From NCBI GenBank assembly GCA_022764045.1, contig JALERU010000064.1, positions 1 through 35,961 on the forward strand: a stretch of 35,961 bases of DNA, written 5' to 3'. The translations under genes were made by a program, and so were the position numbers. Below are positions 1-7,330 of this stretch, in pieces. The notes under the pieces are model-generated. The model did no database searches, had not been told where the DNA came from, and saw only the letters and a program-made list of their open reading frames with translations. The number at the start of each line of letters is the position of its first letter. Positions within the stretch are counted from its first letter, which is position 1. This stretch comes from Clostridiales bacterium (GTDB lineage: Bacteria; Bacillota; Clostridia; Oscillospirales; Oscillospiraceae).

Positions 1-621
1 CATGGTCACGTCGGGGTTGACGCTCTTGGCGCCCAGATAGAAGGCGGTGTAGCCGGAGATGACCTCGGCAAAGGGCTTGGCGGCCACATAGCCCAGCTTG
101 TTGGTCTCGGTCTTCAGACCGGCGGCGATGCCGGCCAGATAGCGGGCCTCATAGATCTTGGCGAAGTAGTTGTGGGTGTTGTCCAGGGTGTCGGAAGCGC
201 CCTGATAGCCGGTGGCGTGGCAGAACTGCACCTCGGGATAGTCGGGGGCGGCCTCCACCATGTACTGCTCGTGGCCGAAGGAGTCGGCAAAGATGGCGTG
301 GCAGCCGGCGTCGATGAGCTCACCGATGGCGTCGGCACAGGTGGAGTCCTCGCCGATGTTGGCCTTCACCACCACCTGGGTGTCATAGTCCAGGCCCAGC
401 TTTTCGCAGGCGGCCTGCATGCCCTCGATGTGGTTCTTGTTGTAGGCGTCGGCGGCCTCACCCACCAGGATCAGACCGACCTTCAGATCAGCCGCGGCAA
501 TGCCGGCAGTCTGCTCGGCGTCGCCCTCGTTCTCTGCGGGGGTGGTGTCGTCGCCGCCGCAGGCGGTCAGGCCGATGGCCATCACGCCAGCCAGCAGCAG
601 GGCAAGAATACGCTTCTTCAT
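1..621 (-). CDS. BMP-family (PnrA-like) substrate-binding lipoprotein, 3' part outside window
   Basis: The visible 207 residues start at ATG 619-621, preceded by an AAGGAGGAA ribosome binding site. A lysine-initiated signal peptide leads to a lipobox (LTAC, Cys21), then a Gly/Asp/Glu-rich linker. The mature domain begins near residue 38 with KVGLILVGEAADAYN, then an NKNHIEGMQAACEKLGLDY helix and an ADSFGHEQYM segment, the layout of basic-membrane-protein/PnrA periplasmic-type binding proteins. Members feed nucleosides or related purines to ABC transporters. Here the protein would be lipid-anchored outside the membrane, and its permease and ATPase genes should lie before base 1. The next gene upstream in the same direction is xpt, which fits a purine-salvage theme, but a long repeat-filled gap separates them, so they probably do not share a transcript. 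Family assignment is good; the ligand is inferred only. Confidence 0.85.
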   Translation of the reverse strand, partial: MKKRILALLLAGVMAIGLTACGGDDTTPAENEGDAEQTAGIAAADLKVGLILVGEAADAYNKNHIEGMQAACEKLGLDYDTQVVVKANIGEDSTCADAIGELIDAGCHAIFADSFGHEQYMVEAAPDYPEVQFCHATGYQGASDTLDNTHNYFAKIYEARYLAGIAAGLKTETNKLGYVAAKPFAEVISGYTAFYLGAKSVNPDVTM

Positions 622-750
622 TTGTGTTCCTCCTTAAAAATATGTTTCCAAAACGGTTTTTGAGAAAACCGAAGTGAATGGGGTTGGGTGGCCCTCTGGG
701 GGCCGGGGGGTGTGGTAGACTGCGGCGTGGGAGGCCGGCCTTGGGGGCTG

Positions 751-1027
751 GGTTGGAAACCTGTCACGGCGAAAGGTGGTGACGGTATCCTTCTACCCGC
801 CGGTACTCCGCATCGCCCCCTCATCCGTCAGCTCCGCTGACAGCTTCCCCCCAAGGGGAAGCCTACGTGCTTTGCTACGTTGGGGTGATTGCTACGGTAT
901 TTTTCTACACAAACCCTAAGGGTTTGCCAAAGCCTTCCCCTGGGGGGGAAGGTGGGCCGGCCAAAGGCCGGGTCGGATGAGGGCGAGCCTTGAGGGTTCC
1001 TCGGCGTGGGGAATAGACGCACCCACC
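751..1027 (+). repeat. Repeat family A, copy A1
   Basis: This is a non-coding palindrome-rich unit of about 270 bp. It starts with GGTTGGAAACCTG, continues through CATCGCCCCCTCATC and a GTCAGC-tcc-GCTGAC hairpin, a CTTCCCC-AAGGGGAAG hairpin, a CCTTCCCC-GGGGAAGG palindrome and a GGCCGGCC-GGCCGGG hairpin. It ends near GAATAGACGCACCCACCCC. It lies between the lipoprotein gene and xpt. Confidence 0.85.
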
Positions 1028-1310
1028 CCCTCCCAAAGGGTACTCACCCACGCCCCTGCGCGCCCAGCCGGTGGGCGCGCTTTGGACGGCGTTTCAATGG
1101 GAGGGCCACAGGCCGCTTAATTCTTCAAGAACACCCACCCAAAGGTTTTTTATAAACCAGAGAATGGGGTTCCAAGGGGAAAGAACCTCTTTCCCCCATT
1201 TCTTTGGAAGAAATGGGGCCCCCGCCGGGTAGGCGCCCTATCGGAGCAGACTGCTCCGACGCCCGTCCCGGCCCCAAGGGCCGGACAAACCACCAAAGGA
1301 GGCTGTCTCC
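1028..1310. repeat. Composite hairpin island between repeat A1 and xpt
   Basis: No gene is visible. The stretch holds perfect or near-perfect hairpins: GCGCGCCCA/TGGGCGCGC (1058-1080), CCCCATTTCTT/AAGAAATGGGG (1194-1218), a TCGGAGCAG/CTGCTCCGA palindrome (1234-1252) and a GTCC-GGCC stem (about 1264-1285). The phrase AAACCAGAGAATGGGGTTC (1154-1172) followed by the CCCCATTTCTT hairpin recurs in the same order at 32938-33047. The last stems lie just past the xpt stop and may help end its transcript. Confidence 0.65.
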
Positions 1311-1895
1311 TCACTCACAAAAGACAACCCCCGTCTCTTCGCTCATGCGTTCAATCCGGGCCAAGGCCTCCACCCGGACCCCCTTCCCCCGGATAATCTC
1401 TCCCCCGGGCTGGAAGGCCTTTTCAATTACAATCCCGGCACCCACCACCTCGGCGCCCGCCTGATGGACGATGTCGATGAGGGCGCTCAGGGCGCTGCCG
1501 TTGGCCAGGAAGTCGTCGATGAGCAGAACCTTCTCCCCCGCCTTCAAAAACTCCTTGGACACAAAAATGTTATAGGGCCGTTTGCCCTGGGTGAAGGACT
1601 CCACGGTGCTGATGTACACGTCCCCGGCGATGTTCTTGGTTTTGTTTTTTTTGGCAAAGACCACCGGCGCGTTGTCAAAGGACGGGGCTGCCAGGCAGGC
1701 GATGCCGATGCCCGAGGCCTCGATGGTGAGGATGCGGTCCACCTGGCAGCCTTCAAACCGCCGGCGGAACTCCTGCCCGATGGCCTGGAGGAAGGCCACG
1801 TCCATCTGATGGTTCAGAAAGCTGTCTACCTTGAGCACCTCGTTGCTCCCCCGGATCTTGCCGTCCCGGCAAATACGCTGCTTCAATTCTTCCAC
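1311..1895 (-). CDS. xpt: Xanthine phosphoribosyltransferase
   Basis: It converts xanthine and PRPP to XMP in cytosolic purine salvage. The protein of 194 residues matches Bacillus subtilis Xpt along its length: LKVDSFLNHQMD near the N-terminus, TIEASGIG, VVFAKK, the PRPP-binding loop LLIDDFLANGSAL, and a C-terminal GIVIEKAFQPGG segment. I choose the GTG start at 1893-1895 because it gives VEELKQRI, in register with the usual MEALKRKI start, and has GGAAGGGG nine bases upstream. A TTG start at 1916 would add seven residues but lacks a good site. A TTGCCA-17-TACAAT promoter lies upstream. No purine riboswitch core (GATATGG or CCGTAAA) was found in the leader, so control may differ from Bacillus. 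Confidence 0.93.
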   Translation of the reverse strand: MEELKQRICRDGKIRGSNEVLKVDSFLNHQMDVAFLQAIGQEFRRRFEGCQVDRILTIEASGIGIACLAAPSFDNAPVVFAKKNKTKNIAGDVYISTVESFTQGKRPYNIFVSKEFLKAGEKVLLIDDFLANGSALSALIDIVHQAGAEVVGAGIVIEKAFQPGGEIIRGKGVRVEALARIERMSEETGVVFCE

Positions 1896-1950
1896 AAAAG
1901 AACGCCCCTTCCGCAAATTTTTTCTGTATGAAGTACCACTTTAATATATT

Positions 1951-1979
1951 ATTGTACTGGATGCCCACGGCCCTGGCAA
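1951..1979 (-). promoter_or_regulatory. Promoter of xpt
   Basis: On the minus strand, -35 TTGCCA (1974-1979) and -10 TACAAT (1951-1956) are 17 bases apart, predicting a start near 1944 and a leader of about 50 bases. Confidence 0.7.
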
Positions 1980-2106
1980 GATGGGAAGTCCTCCAAAAAA
2001 ACGACTGAAAATTTGGCGAAATTCTATCCTTTTTTAGCGGTTTTCACGGCCTGGTTTTTTTGCCAGATTTTTGCAAGGGGACAGGGGGGAAAATGCAAGG
2101 TTTTGC

Positions 2107-2135
2107 TTGACTTTTTGCACTTTCCCCGATAAACT
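2107..2135 (+). promoter_or_regulatory. Promoter of the CoA-transferase gene
   Basis: TTGACT (2107-2112) and TAAACT (2130-2135) are spaced by 17 bases. The predicted leader of about 120 bases contains two hairpins: CCTCTTC/GAAGAGG enclosing a GC palindrome (about 2153-2190), and CCAGGGG/CCTCTGG (about 2197-2215). The second ends about 45 bases before the start codon. Confidence 0.7.
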
Positions 2136-2261
2136 GTATCTGATTGTTTATCCCTCTTCCCTTTCGGCCCGGCCGGGCCGGCGAAGAGGATGCCTTCCAG
2201 GGGCATGACCTCTGGGAGGTACTCTATTTTATTCTTTTTATTAGAAAAGGAGATACGAACG

Positions 2262-3602
2262 ATGGATTTTCAGGCACTGTACAACAGCAAGCTGACCACC
2301 GCCGCTGAGGCCGTCAAGCTGGTCAAGTCCGGCGACTGGGTGGACTACACCTGGTGCACCAACCACCCCGTGGAGCTGGACAAGGCCCTGGCCGCCCGCC
2401 AGAACGAGCTGGAAGACGTCAAGATCCGCGGCGGCGTGACCATGTGGATGCCCGAGATTGCCAAGGCCGACGACGCCGGCGAGCACTTCGCCTGGCACTC
2501 CTGGCACTGCTCCGGCATCGACCGTAAGATCATCGGCAAGGGCATGGGCTGGTTCTCCCCCATGCGCTACTCCGAGCTGCCCCGCTTTTACCGGGAAAAC
2601 CTGGACCCCGTGGACGTGGTGATGATGCAGTGCCCCCCCATGGACGAGCACGGCAACTTCTCCCTGTCCCTGGCCCCCTCCCACCTGTATGACATGTGCG
2701 CCCGCGCCAAGCACATCATCGTGGAGGTCAACGAGAACATGCCCGTGGTCTACGGCCTGCACAAGACCGAGGTGAACATCCAGCAGGTCACCTACGTGGT
2801 CGAGGGCAACAACCCCTCCATCCCCGAGCTGGGCTCCGTGCCCCCCACCGACGTGGACCGCACCGTGGCTAACTTGATCGTGCCCGAGATCCCCAACGGC
2901 GCCTGCCTGCAGCTGGGCATCGGCGGCATGCCCAACACCGTGGGCGCCCTCATCGCCGAGTCCGACCTGAAGGATCTGGGCGTGCACACCGAGATGTACG
3001 TGGACGCCTTCGTGGACATCGCCAAGGCCGGCAAGATCAACGGCAAGAACAAGACCGTGGACTATGGCCGCCAGGTCTTCGCCTTCGCCGCCGGCACCAA
3101 GAAGCTCTATGACTACGTGAACAAAAACCCCGACGTTATGGGCGCTCCCGTGGACTACACCAACGATGTCCACGTGATCTCCCAGTTGGATAAGTTCATC
3201 TCCATCAACAACATTGTGGACCTGGACCTCTTCGGCCAGGTGAACGCCGAGTCCGCCGGCATCAAGCACATCTCCGGCACCGGCGGCCAGCTGGACTTCG
3301 TCATGGGCGCTTACCTGTCCAAGGGCGGTAAGTCCTTCATCTGCCTGTCCTCCTCCATGAAGGGCAAGGACGGCGAGCTGAAGTCCCGGATCGTCCCCAC
3401 CCTGACCAACGGCTCCATCTGCACCGACCCCCGTTCCACCGTGCAGTATCTGGTCACTGAGTACGGCATGATCAACCTGAAGGGCCTGAACACTTGGGAG
3501 CGCGCGGAGAAGATCATCTCCATCGCCCATCCTCAGTTCCGCGATCAGTTGATTCAGGACGCAGAGAAGATGCACATTTGGAGACGTTCCAACAAGCGGT
3601 AA
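2262..3602 (+). CDS. Acyl-CoA:acetate CoA-transferase (butyryl-CoA/4-hydroxybutyryl-CoA type)
   Basis: The 446-residue cytosolic enzyme moves CoA between an acyl-CoA and a carboxylate; family members release butyrate while charging acetate. The N-terminus ([17 protein letters not shown]) is typical of gut butyryl-CoA:acetate CoA-transferases. The GIGGMPN loop lies near residues 218-224. The expected catalytic glutamate is E244 in HTEMYVDAF, and a GTGGQLDFV segment follows. The ATG at 2262 has AAAGGAGAT nine bases upstream; an in-frame ATG 72 bases earlier lies in the structured leader and is rejected. It is a single-gene unit with its own promoter and terminator. Codon use is strongly biased to C-ending codons, as expected for a highly expressed fermentation enzyme. 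Butyryl specificity is inferred; 4-hydroxybutyrate, propionate or succinate partners are possible. Confidence 0.9.
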   Translation: MDFQALYNSKLTTAAEAVKLVKSGDWVDYTWCTNHPVELDKALAARQNELEDVKIRGGVTMWMPEIAKADDAGEHFAWHSWHCSGIDRKIIGKGMGWFSPMRYSELPRFYRENLDPVDVVMMQCPPMDEHGNFSLSLAPSHLYDMCARAKHIIVEVNENMPVVYGLHKTEVNIQQVTYVVEGNNPSIPELGSVPPTDVDRTVANLIVPEIPNGACLQLGIGGMPNTVGALIAESDLKDLGVHTEMYVDAFVDIAKAGKINGKNKTVDYGRQVFAFAAGTKKLYDYVNKNPDVMGAPVDYTNDVHVISQLDKFISINNIVDLDLFGQVNAESAGIKHISGTGGQLDFVMGAYLSKGGKSFICLSSSMKGKDGELKSRIVPTLTNGSICTDPRSTVQYLVTEYGMINLKGLNTWERAEKIISIAHPQFRDQLIQDAEKMHIWRRSNKR

Positions 3603-3625
3603 TCTTCTGTTTTCTGTGTTGACAG

Positions 3626-3660
3626 CACCCCCTGGATTCGTCCGGGGGGTGTTTTTTTTC
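3626..3660 (+). terminator. Terminator of the CoA-transferase gene
   Basis: A CACCCCC/GGGGGTG stem is followed directly by a run of eight T, 23 bases after the stop codon. Confidence 0.92.
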
Positions 3661-3677
3661 TGTGTCCTGGGGCGTGG

Positions 3678-3973
3678 GCGATTCGCAGGGAGGGGTAGGT
3701 GGGTTGGAAACCTGCCACGGCAGAAGGTGGCAGCGGTATCCTTCTACCCGCCGGTACTCCACATCGCCCCCTCATCAGACGCCTTCGGCGCCAGCTTCCC
3801 CCCAAGGGGAAGCCTACGCTACTTCGGTACGTTGGGGTTATTGACTGCGCATTTTTCTTCATAAGCCCTCCAGGGCTCCCCTGGGGGGGGAGGTGGGCCG
3901 GCCGCAGGCCGGGTCGGATGAGGGCGAGCGTTGAGGATTCCACGGCGTGGGTAATAGACGCACCCACCCCACC
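3678..3973 (+). repeat. Repeat family A, copy A2
   Basis: This is a full-length copy between the CoA-transferase terminator and noc, starting GGGTTGGAAACCTGCC at 3699. Bases 3678-3698 (ATTCGCAGGGAGGGG-like) resemble the end of the 5' extension seen before copies A9 and A10. The first variable hairpin here is the GACGCC/GGCGCC version. Confidence 0.85.
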
Positions 3974-4070
3974 CCAAAAAAGGATTTCATGCCCTCTTCG
4001 ACACCCTTCCCAAGACTTCTCTTCCAGAAAATGGTAAACTTTAGCTGTTCTTAGAAAGGAGGCCAGAGAA

Positions 4071-4898
4071 ATGCCGGTTTTATACAAACGCGGGCTTTTG
4101 GAGAGCACCCGGGTGACCATGATCGCGCCGGATTACATCTCCCCCAACCCCGACCAGCCCCGCCGCTACTTCGATCCCGAGGGGCTCACGGAGCTTGCGG
4201 AGAGCATCCGCGTTCACGGGATTCTTCAGCCCCTTTCCGTCCGGCGCAAGGGCGGTGGGCGCTATGAGCTCATCGCCGGGGAGCGCCGGCTGCGGGCCGC
4301 CATGATCTGCGGCCTGGAGCAAGTCCCCTGTCTGGTGCTGGAGGTTTCCAGGGAAAGTTCCTGTCTGCTCTCCCTCATTGAAAACCTCCAGCGGCGTGAC
4401 CTGGATTTCTGGGAGGAGGCCAAAGCCTTGGAGCGGCTCATCTCTGTCTATGGCCTGTCCCAGGAAGAGGCCGCCGCCAAGGTGGGAAAATCCCAGTCGG
4501 CGGTGGCCAATAAGCTGCGGCTCCTTCGTCTGCCCCAGGAGGTTCTGTCCCTCCTGCGGAAAAACGGCTTTACCGAGCGTCACGCCCGGGCCCTCCTTCG
4601 CCTGCCCACCCCGGAAGCCCAAAAGGAAGGGGCGGAGCTCCTGGTGAAGGAGGGTTGGACCGTCTCCCGCACGGAGAAGTACGTGGAGGAGGTCCTCAAA
4701 GCCCAAACCAAGGAGAAGAAGGCCCGGCGGCCTTTGTTCATCCGGGATGTGCGCTTCTTCCTCAACTCCCTGGACCACAGCCTCACCGTCATGCGGTCGG
4801 CGGGGGTGGACGCCCAGTGCAAGCGGGAAGAGGAGGGGGACGACATCCTGCTCACCATACGGATCCCGAAGGCAAAGGCCTCGAACGAGTCTGCCTAA
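4071..4898 (+). CDS. noc: ParB/Noc-family DNA-binding protein, probable nucleoid occlusion protein Noc
   Basis: The 275-residue ParB-fold protein has the CTP-binding GERRLRA motif at residues 70-76, ENLQRRDL at 104-111 and a helix-turn-helix at about 128-152 (SQEEAAAKVGKSQSAVANKL). It lacks the LGRGLDALL N-terminus by which ParB stimulates ParA, and it lies upstream of parA-parB, so I call it Noc rather than a second ParB. Bacillus Noc coats DNA near its binding sites and blocks division over the nucleoid through an N-terminal membrane helix. Here the N-terminus is short (MPVLYKRGLLESTRV) and not clearly amphipathic. The ribosome binding site is AAAGGAGG, 11 bases upstream of the ATG. The gene ends in a parS palindrome that also looks like its terminator. 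An unspecialised ParB paralogue remains possible. Confidence 0.82.
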   Translation: MPVLYKRGLLESTRVTMIAPDYISPNPDQPRRYFDPEGLTELAESIRVHGILQPLSVRRKGGGRYELIAGERRLRAAMICGLEQVPCLVLEVSRESSCLLSLIENLQRRDLDFWEEAKALERLISVYGLSQEEAAAKVGKSQSAVANKLRLLRLPQEVLSLLRKNGFTERHARALLRLPTPEAQKEGAELLVKEGWTVSRTEKYVEEVLKAQTKEKKARRPLFIRDVRFFLNSLDHSLTVMRSAGVDAQCKREEEGDDILLTIRIPKAKASNESA

Positions 4899-4931
4899 GC
4901 CTGCGTTTTCCTTGCATATCCTTTTCAGCTT

Positions 4932-4966
4932 GATGGATGTTTCACGTGAAACATCCATCCTTTTTT
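4932..4966. promoter_or_regulatory. parS site 1 inside a 28-bp palindrome followed by a T run
   Basis: The consensus TGTTTCACGTGAAACA lies at 4938-4953 without a mismatch. The palindrome extends perfectly to 4932-4959 and is followed by six T (4961-4966), so the same bases form a 14-bp hairpin typical of an intrinsic terminator 33 bases after the noc stop. ParB should load here; the terminator role is inferred. Confidence 0.95.
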
Positions 4967-5003
4967 AGGACCCCCTTTCCCCCACCTTTCCTGCAAATAT
5001 ATC

Positions 5004-5032
5004 TTGCAAAACCCCGATAAAGCGCATATAAT
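5004..5032 (+). promoter_or_regulatory. Promoter of the parA-parB operon
   Basis: TTGCAA (5004-5009) and TATAAT (5027-5032) are separated by 17 bases. The leader of about 95 bases contains an AAACCG/CGGTTT inverted repeat ending in five T (about 5056-5090), a possible weak attenuator. Confidence 0.8.
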
Positions 5033-5134
5033 AGAAAACCTAACCAGTCTGTGAAACCGGCGGAAACCCCAGGGGATCAACGGTTTTTACAAGAATATTT
5101 TGGATGTTAACCCAGGAAAGGGGGCTTTGCCAGC

Positions 5135-5914
5135 ATGGCGAAAACCATCGCCTTCGTCAACCAAAAGGGGGGCGTGGGCAAGACCACAAGCTGTGTCAAT
5201 TTGGGCTCCTGCCTTCAGGCCGCCGGGGCCAAGGTATTGGTCTGCGATTTTGACCCCCAAGGCAACGCCACCTCCGGCTTTGGGGTGGACAAGGGGGCGG
5301 TGTTCCCCACCATTTACGATGTGCTCATCGCCGGGGCTCCGGTGGAAAACGCCATCGTCCACACCAAATACAGCGACGTCCTTCCCGCCAACAAGGCCCT
5401 GGCCGGGGCCTCGGTGGAGATGATCGCCCTGGACCGCCGGGAATATCTCCTGAAAGACGCCCTGGCCAAGGTGGCTGGCCGCTATGACTTCATCCTCATC
5501 GACTGCCCGCCCTCCCTGGAGCTGCTCACCCTCAACTGCCTCTGCGCGGCGGACACCGTTCTGGTGCCCGTCCAATGCGAGTATTACGCCTTGGAGGGCC
5601 TGAGCGACCTGCTGTCCACCATCCGCATTGTCAAAAGCCGCCTGAACCCCCCTATCGACCTGGAGGGGCTGCTGCTGACCATGTACGACGGGCGGACCAA
5701 CCTCTCCCTCCAGGTGGCCGAGGAAGTCAAACGCCATTTCCCTGGAAAGGTTTTTGCCACCGTCATTCCCCGCAACGTCCGGCTCTCCGAGGCCCCCAGC
5801 CACGGCAAACCGGTGAACGTCTACGACGGTTCCTCCCGGGGGTCGGTGGCCTACAAGCGATTGACAGAGGAACTGCTGGCCAGGAACCCTCTGTCACCCA
5901 GAAAGGAAGGATAA
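5135..5914 (+). CDS. parA: Chromosome partitioning ATPase ParA (Soj)
   Basis: The 259-residue ParA/MinD-superfamily ATPase has the deviant Walker A KGGVGKTT at residues 11-18, the DFDPQGNAT signature at 38-46 and Walker B LIDCPPSL at 121-128. A further conserved segment is VIPRNVRLSEAPSHGKP near 211-227, typical of chromosomal ParA/Soj. Together with ParB it moves replication origins and, in spore formers, affects DnaA. The ATG follows AAAGGGGG by ten bases. parB begins one base after the parA stop, so the two are co-transcribed and probably translationally linked. Confidence 0.96.
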   Translation: MAKTIAFVNQKGGVGKTTSCVNLGSCLQAAGAKVLVCDFDPQGNATSGFGVDKGAVFPTIYDVLIAGAPVENAIVHTKYSDVLPANKALAGASVEMIALDRREYLLKDALAKVAGRYDFILIDCPPSLELLTLNCLCAADTVLVPVQCEYYALEGLSDLLSTIRIVKSRLNPPIDLEGLLLTMYDGRTNLSLQVAEEVKRHFPGKVFATVIPRNVRLSEAPSHGKPVNVYDGSSRGSVAYKRLTEELLARNPLSPRKEG

Positions 5915-5915
5915 C

Positions 5916-6791
5916 ATGGCCTTAGGAAGAGGGCTGGACGCCCTGCTGGGGGACAGTTCCCTCCGCGCCCAGACCGGGGGGTCCGTGAGCCTCCCCATCG
6001 CCCAGGTAGAGCCGGGGCTGAACCAGCCCAGAAAGCATTTTGACGACGAGGCCCTGGCCGACCTGGCCGAGTCCATCCGCCAGCACGGCATTTTACAGCC
6101 CCTGACGGTGCGCCGGCTGGCCTCGGGCTATTACCAGATCATCGCCGGGGAGCGCCGCTGGCGGGCCGCCCGGCTGGCGGGCCTGGAAGAGGTCCCCGCC
6201 ATCATCATCGAGGCCGACGACCGGAAGGTCATGGAACTGGGCCTCATCGAAAACCTCCAGCGGGAGGACCTGAACCCCATGGAAGAGGCCGCCGGCTACC
6301 GGGCCCTGGTCCAGGACTACGGCCTGACCCAGGAGGAGGCCGCCAAACGGGTGAGCAAATCCCGCCCCGCGGTGGCCAACGCCATGCGGCTGCTGGCCCT
6401 GCCCCAGGAGGTCCAGTGGCTCATCGAGCAGGGCAACCTCTCCGCCGGCCATGGCCGGGCCCTGTTGGCCCTCCCTTCCCCCGAGGGGCAGATGGCCTTT
6501 GCTCAGGAGATCATGGCAAAGAGCTACTCCGTCCGGGAGACCGAGGAGAAGATCCGCCAGCGCCTCCAGGAGGAGGAAAAGCCCCAGGCAGAGCGAGAGC
6601 CCTCCCCCCTCCGCATCTATTATAAGGAGGCCGAGCGGCAGCTCACCGCCGGATTGGGCCGGCGGGTGACCATCACCCAGGGGAAGAAAAAGGGGAAAAT
6701 CGCCCTGGAGTACTATGACCAGGAGGACCTGGAGCTGCTGATGCAGGCCCTGTCCACCCTGGGCGGCAGAAAGGAGCAGGCCGAGCCGTGA
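5916..6791 (+). CDS. parB: Chromosome partitioning protein ParB (Spo0J)
   Basis: The 291-residue CTP-dependent DNA clamp binds parS and spreads. The N-terminal LGRGLDALLG (residues 3-12) is the ParA-activating peptide with its arginine. GERRWRA (78-84) and ENLQREDLN (112-120) form the CTP/parS-contacting region. The helix-turn-helix lies at about 138-160, and the C-terminal dimerisation segment is rich in charged residues. The ATG at 5916 has an AGAAAGGAAGG site. Two perfect parS sites flank the parA-parB unit, about 1 kb upstream and 0.5 kb downstream of parB. The stop overlaps the next gene's GTG start. Confidence 0.96.
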   Translation: MALGRGLDALLGDSSLRAQTGGSVSLPIAQVEPGLNQPRKHFDDEALADLAESIRQHGILQPLTVRRLASGYYQIIAGERRWRAARLAGLEEVPAIIIEADDRKVMELGLIENLQREDLNPMEEAAGYRALVQDYGLTQEEAAKRVSKSRPAVANAMRLLALPQEVQWLIEQGNLSAGHGRALLALPSPEGQMAFAQEIMAKSYSVRETEEKIRQRLQEEEKPQAEREPSPLRIYYKEAERQLTAGLGRRVTITQGKKKGKIALEYYDQEDLELLMQALSTLGGRKEQAEP

Positions 6792-7255
6792 GCCAAGAAG
6801 AAACCAAGATTCCGTCCCAGCCGGACAAGCCCAAAAGCAAGAGCCGGCCGGTGACGATCTACCTCTCTGTTCTGTTCTGCGTGGCCCTGCTGCTGCTGCT
6901 GATCTCCTTTGTCATGCAGCAGCGCAATCACATTGCCTTGCAGGACCTGAATGAATCCATCACCCAAACCCAGGACGTGGCCGGTCTCCAACTGGAGAAC
7001 CAGCGGCTGAAATATGAGCTGGAGGCCAAGGCCAACCTGGAAAAACAGGCGGAGGAAAAGGACAAGGAGGCCCAAGCCCTGGAATGGCTCCGCCAGATCG
7101 AGGGAGCCACCCGCCGGTCTTACACCACCGCCCGGGAACTGGCCGAGGCCTTTGAGGCCACGGGCCTGCAGGAGAGCCTTCCCACAGAGTCTGTGGTGGA
7201 GGGAGCCGACTCCCCTGCCGAGACCTATGAGAACATTCACAACATGCTCTTTTAA
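6788..7255 (+). CDS. Single-pass membrane protein with coiled coil, coupled to parB (function unknown)
   Basis: I do not recognise a family for this 155-residue protein. It begins with GTG at 6788, overlapping the parB stop as GTGA, so translation is probably coupled. The N-terminal 20 residues are hydrophilic and rich in Lys and Pro. One transmembrane segment spans about residues 23-45 (VTIYLSVLFCVALLLLLIS). A charged heptad-like helix follows at about 55-100 (QLENQRLKYELEAKANLEKQ), then a weakly structured acidic tail. This shape resembles FtsB/FtsL-like or septum-initiator proteins, but no diagnostic motif is visible. Its link to parB hints at a role in anchoring segregation or division machinery at the membrane; that is inference from position. 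Confidence 0.75.
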   Translation: MSQEETKIPSQPDKPKSKSRPVTIYLSVLFCVALLLLLISFVMQQRNHIALQDLNESITQTQDVAGLQLENQRLKYELEAKANLEKQAEEKDKEAQALEWLRQIEGATRRSYTTARELAEAFEATGLQESLPTESVVEGADSPAETYENIHNMLF

Positions 7256-7282
7256 GGAAGCCAGAGAGAAATCCGCTTTTTA

Positions 7283-7298
7283 TGTTTCACGTGAAACA
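7283..7298. promoter_or_regulatory. parS site 2
   Basis: A second exact TGTTTCACGTGAAACA lies in the gap between the parB-linked membrane gene and serS, 2345 bp from parS site 1. The palindrome extends one further base on each side (7282-7299). Unlike site 1 it has no T run. Confidence 0.95.
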
Positions 7299-7330
7299 TT
7301 CATTTTCAAATTATCTATGAGGTGATACCT

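Noticed and set aside
751-1027. CRISPR array
   Set aside because: The repeats are about 270 bp, dispersed and in both orientations, with no short regular repeat-spacer pattern and no cas genes.
1917-2100. Purine riboswitch in front of xpt
   Set aside because: The minus-strand leader is only about 50 bases after the predicted promoter and lacks the GATATGG and CCGTAAA core strings of the purine aptamer.
2241-3575. A 444-codon frame antisense to the CoA-transferase, rich in Val, Gly and His
   Set aside because: A shadow of strongly biased codons on the true strand. Similar shadows lie opposite serS, aspS, hisS and mutS. None has a start signal or family match.
3554-4120. Long open frames across A repeats with peptides such as LIRPGLRPAHLPPQGK
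   Set aside because: They recur wherever the repeat occurs, in both strands, without ribosome binding sites. They are by-products of the G/C-rich palindromes.
4071-4898. A recent duplication of parB giving two ParB copies
   Set aside because: The two proteins differ strongly outside the core motifs, and only the second has the ParA-activating N-terminus. The noc-parA-parB order is normal in Firmicutes.
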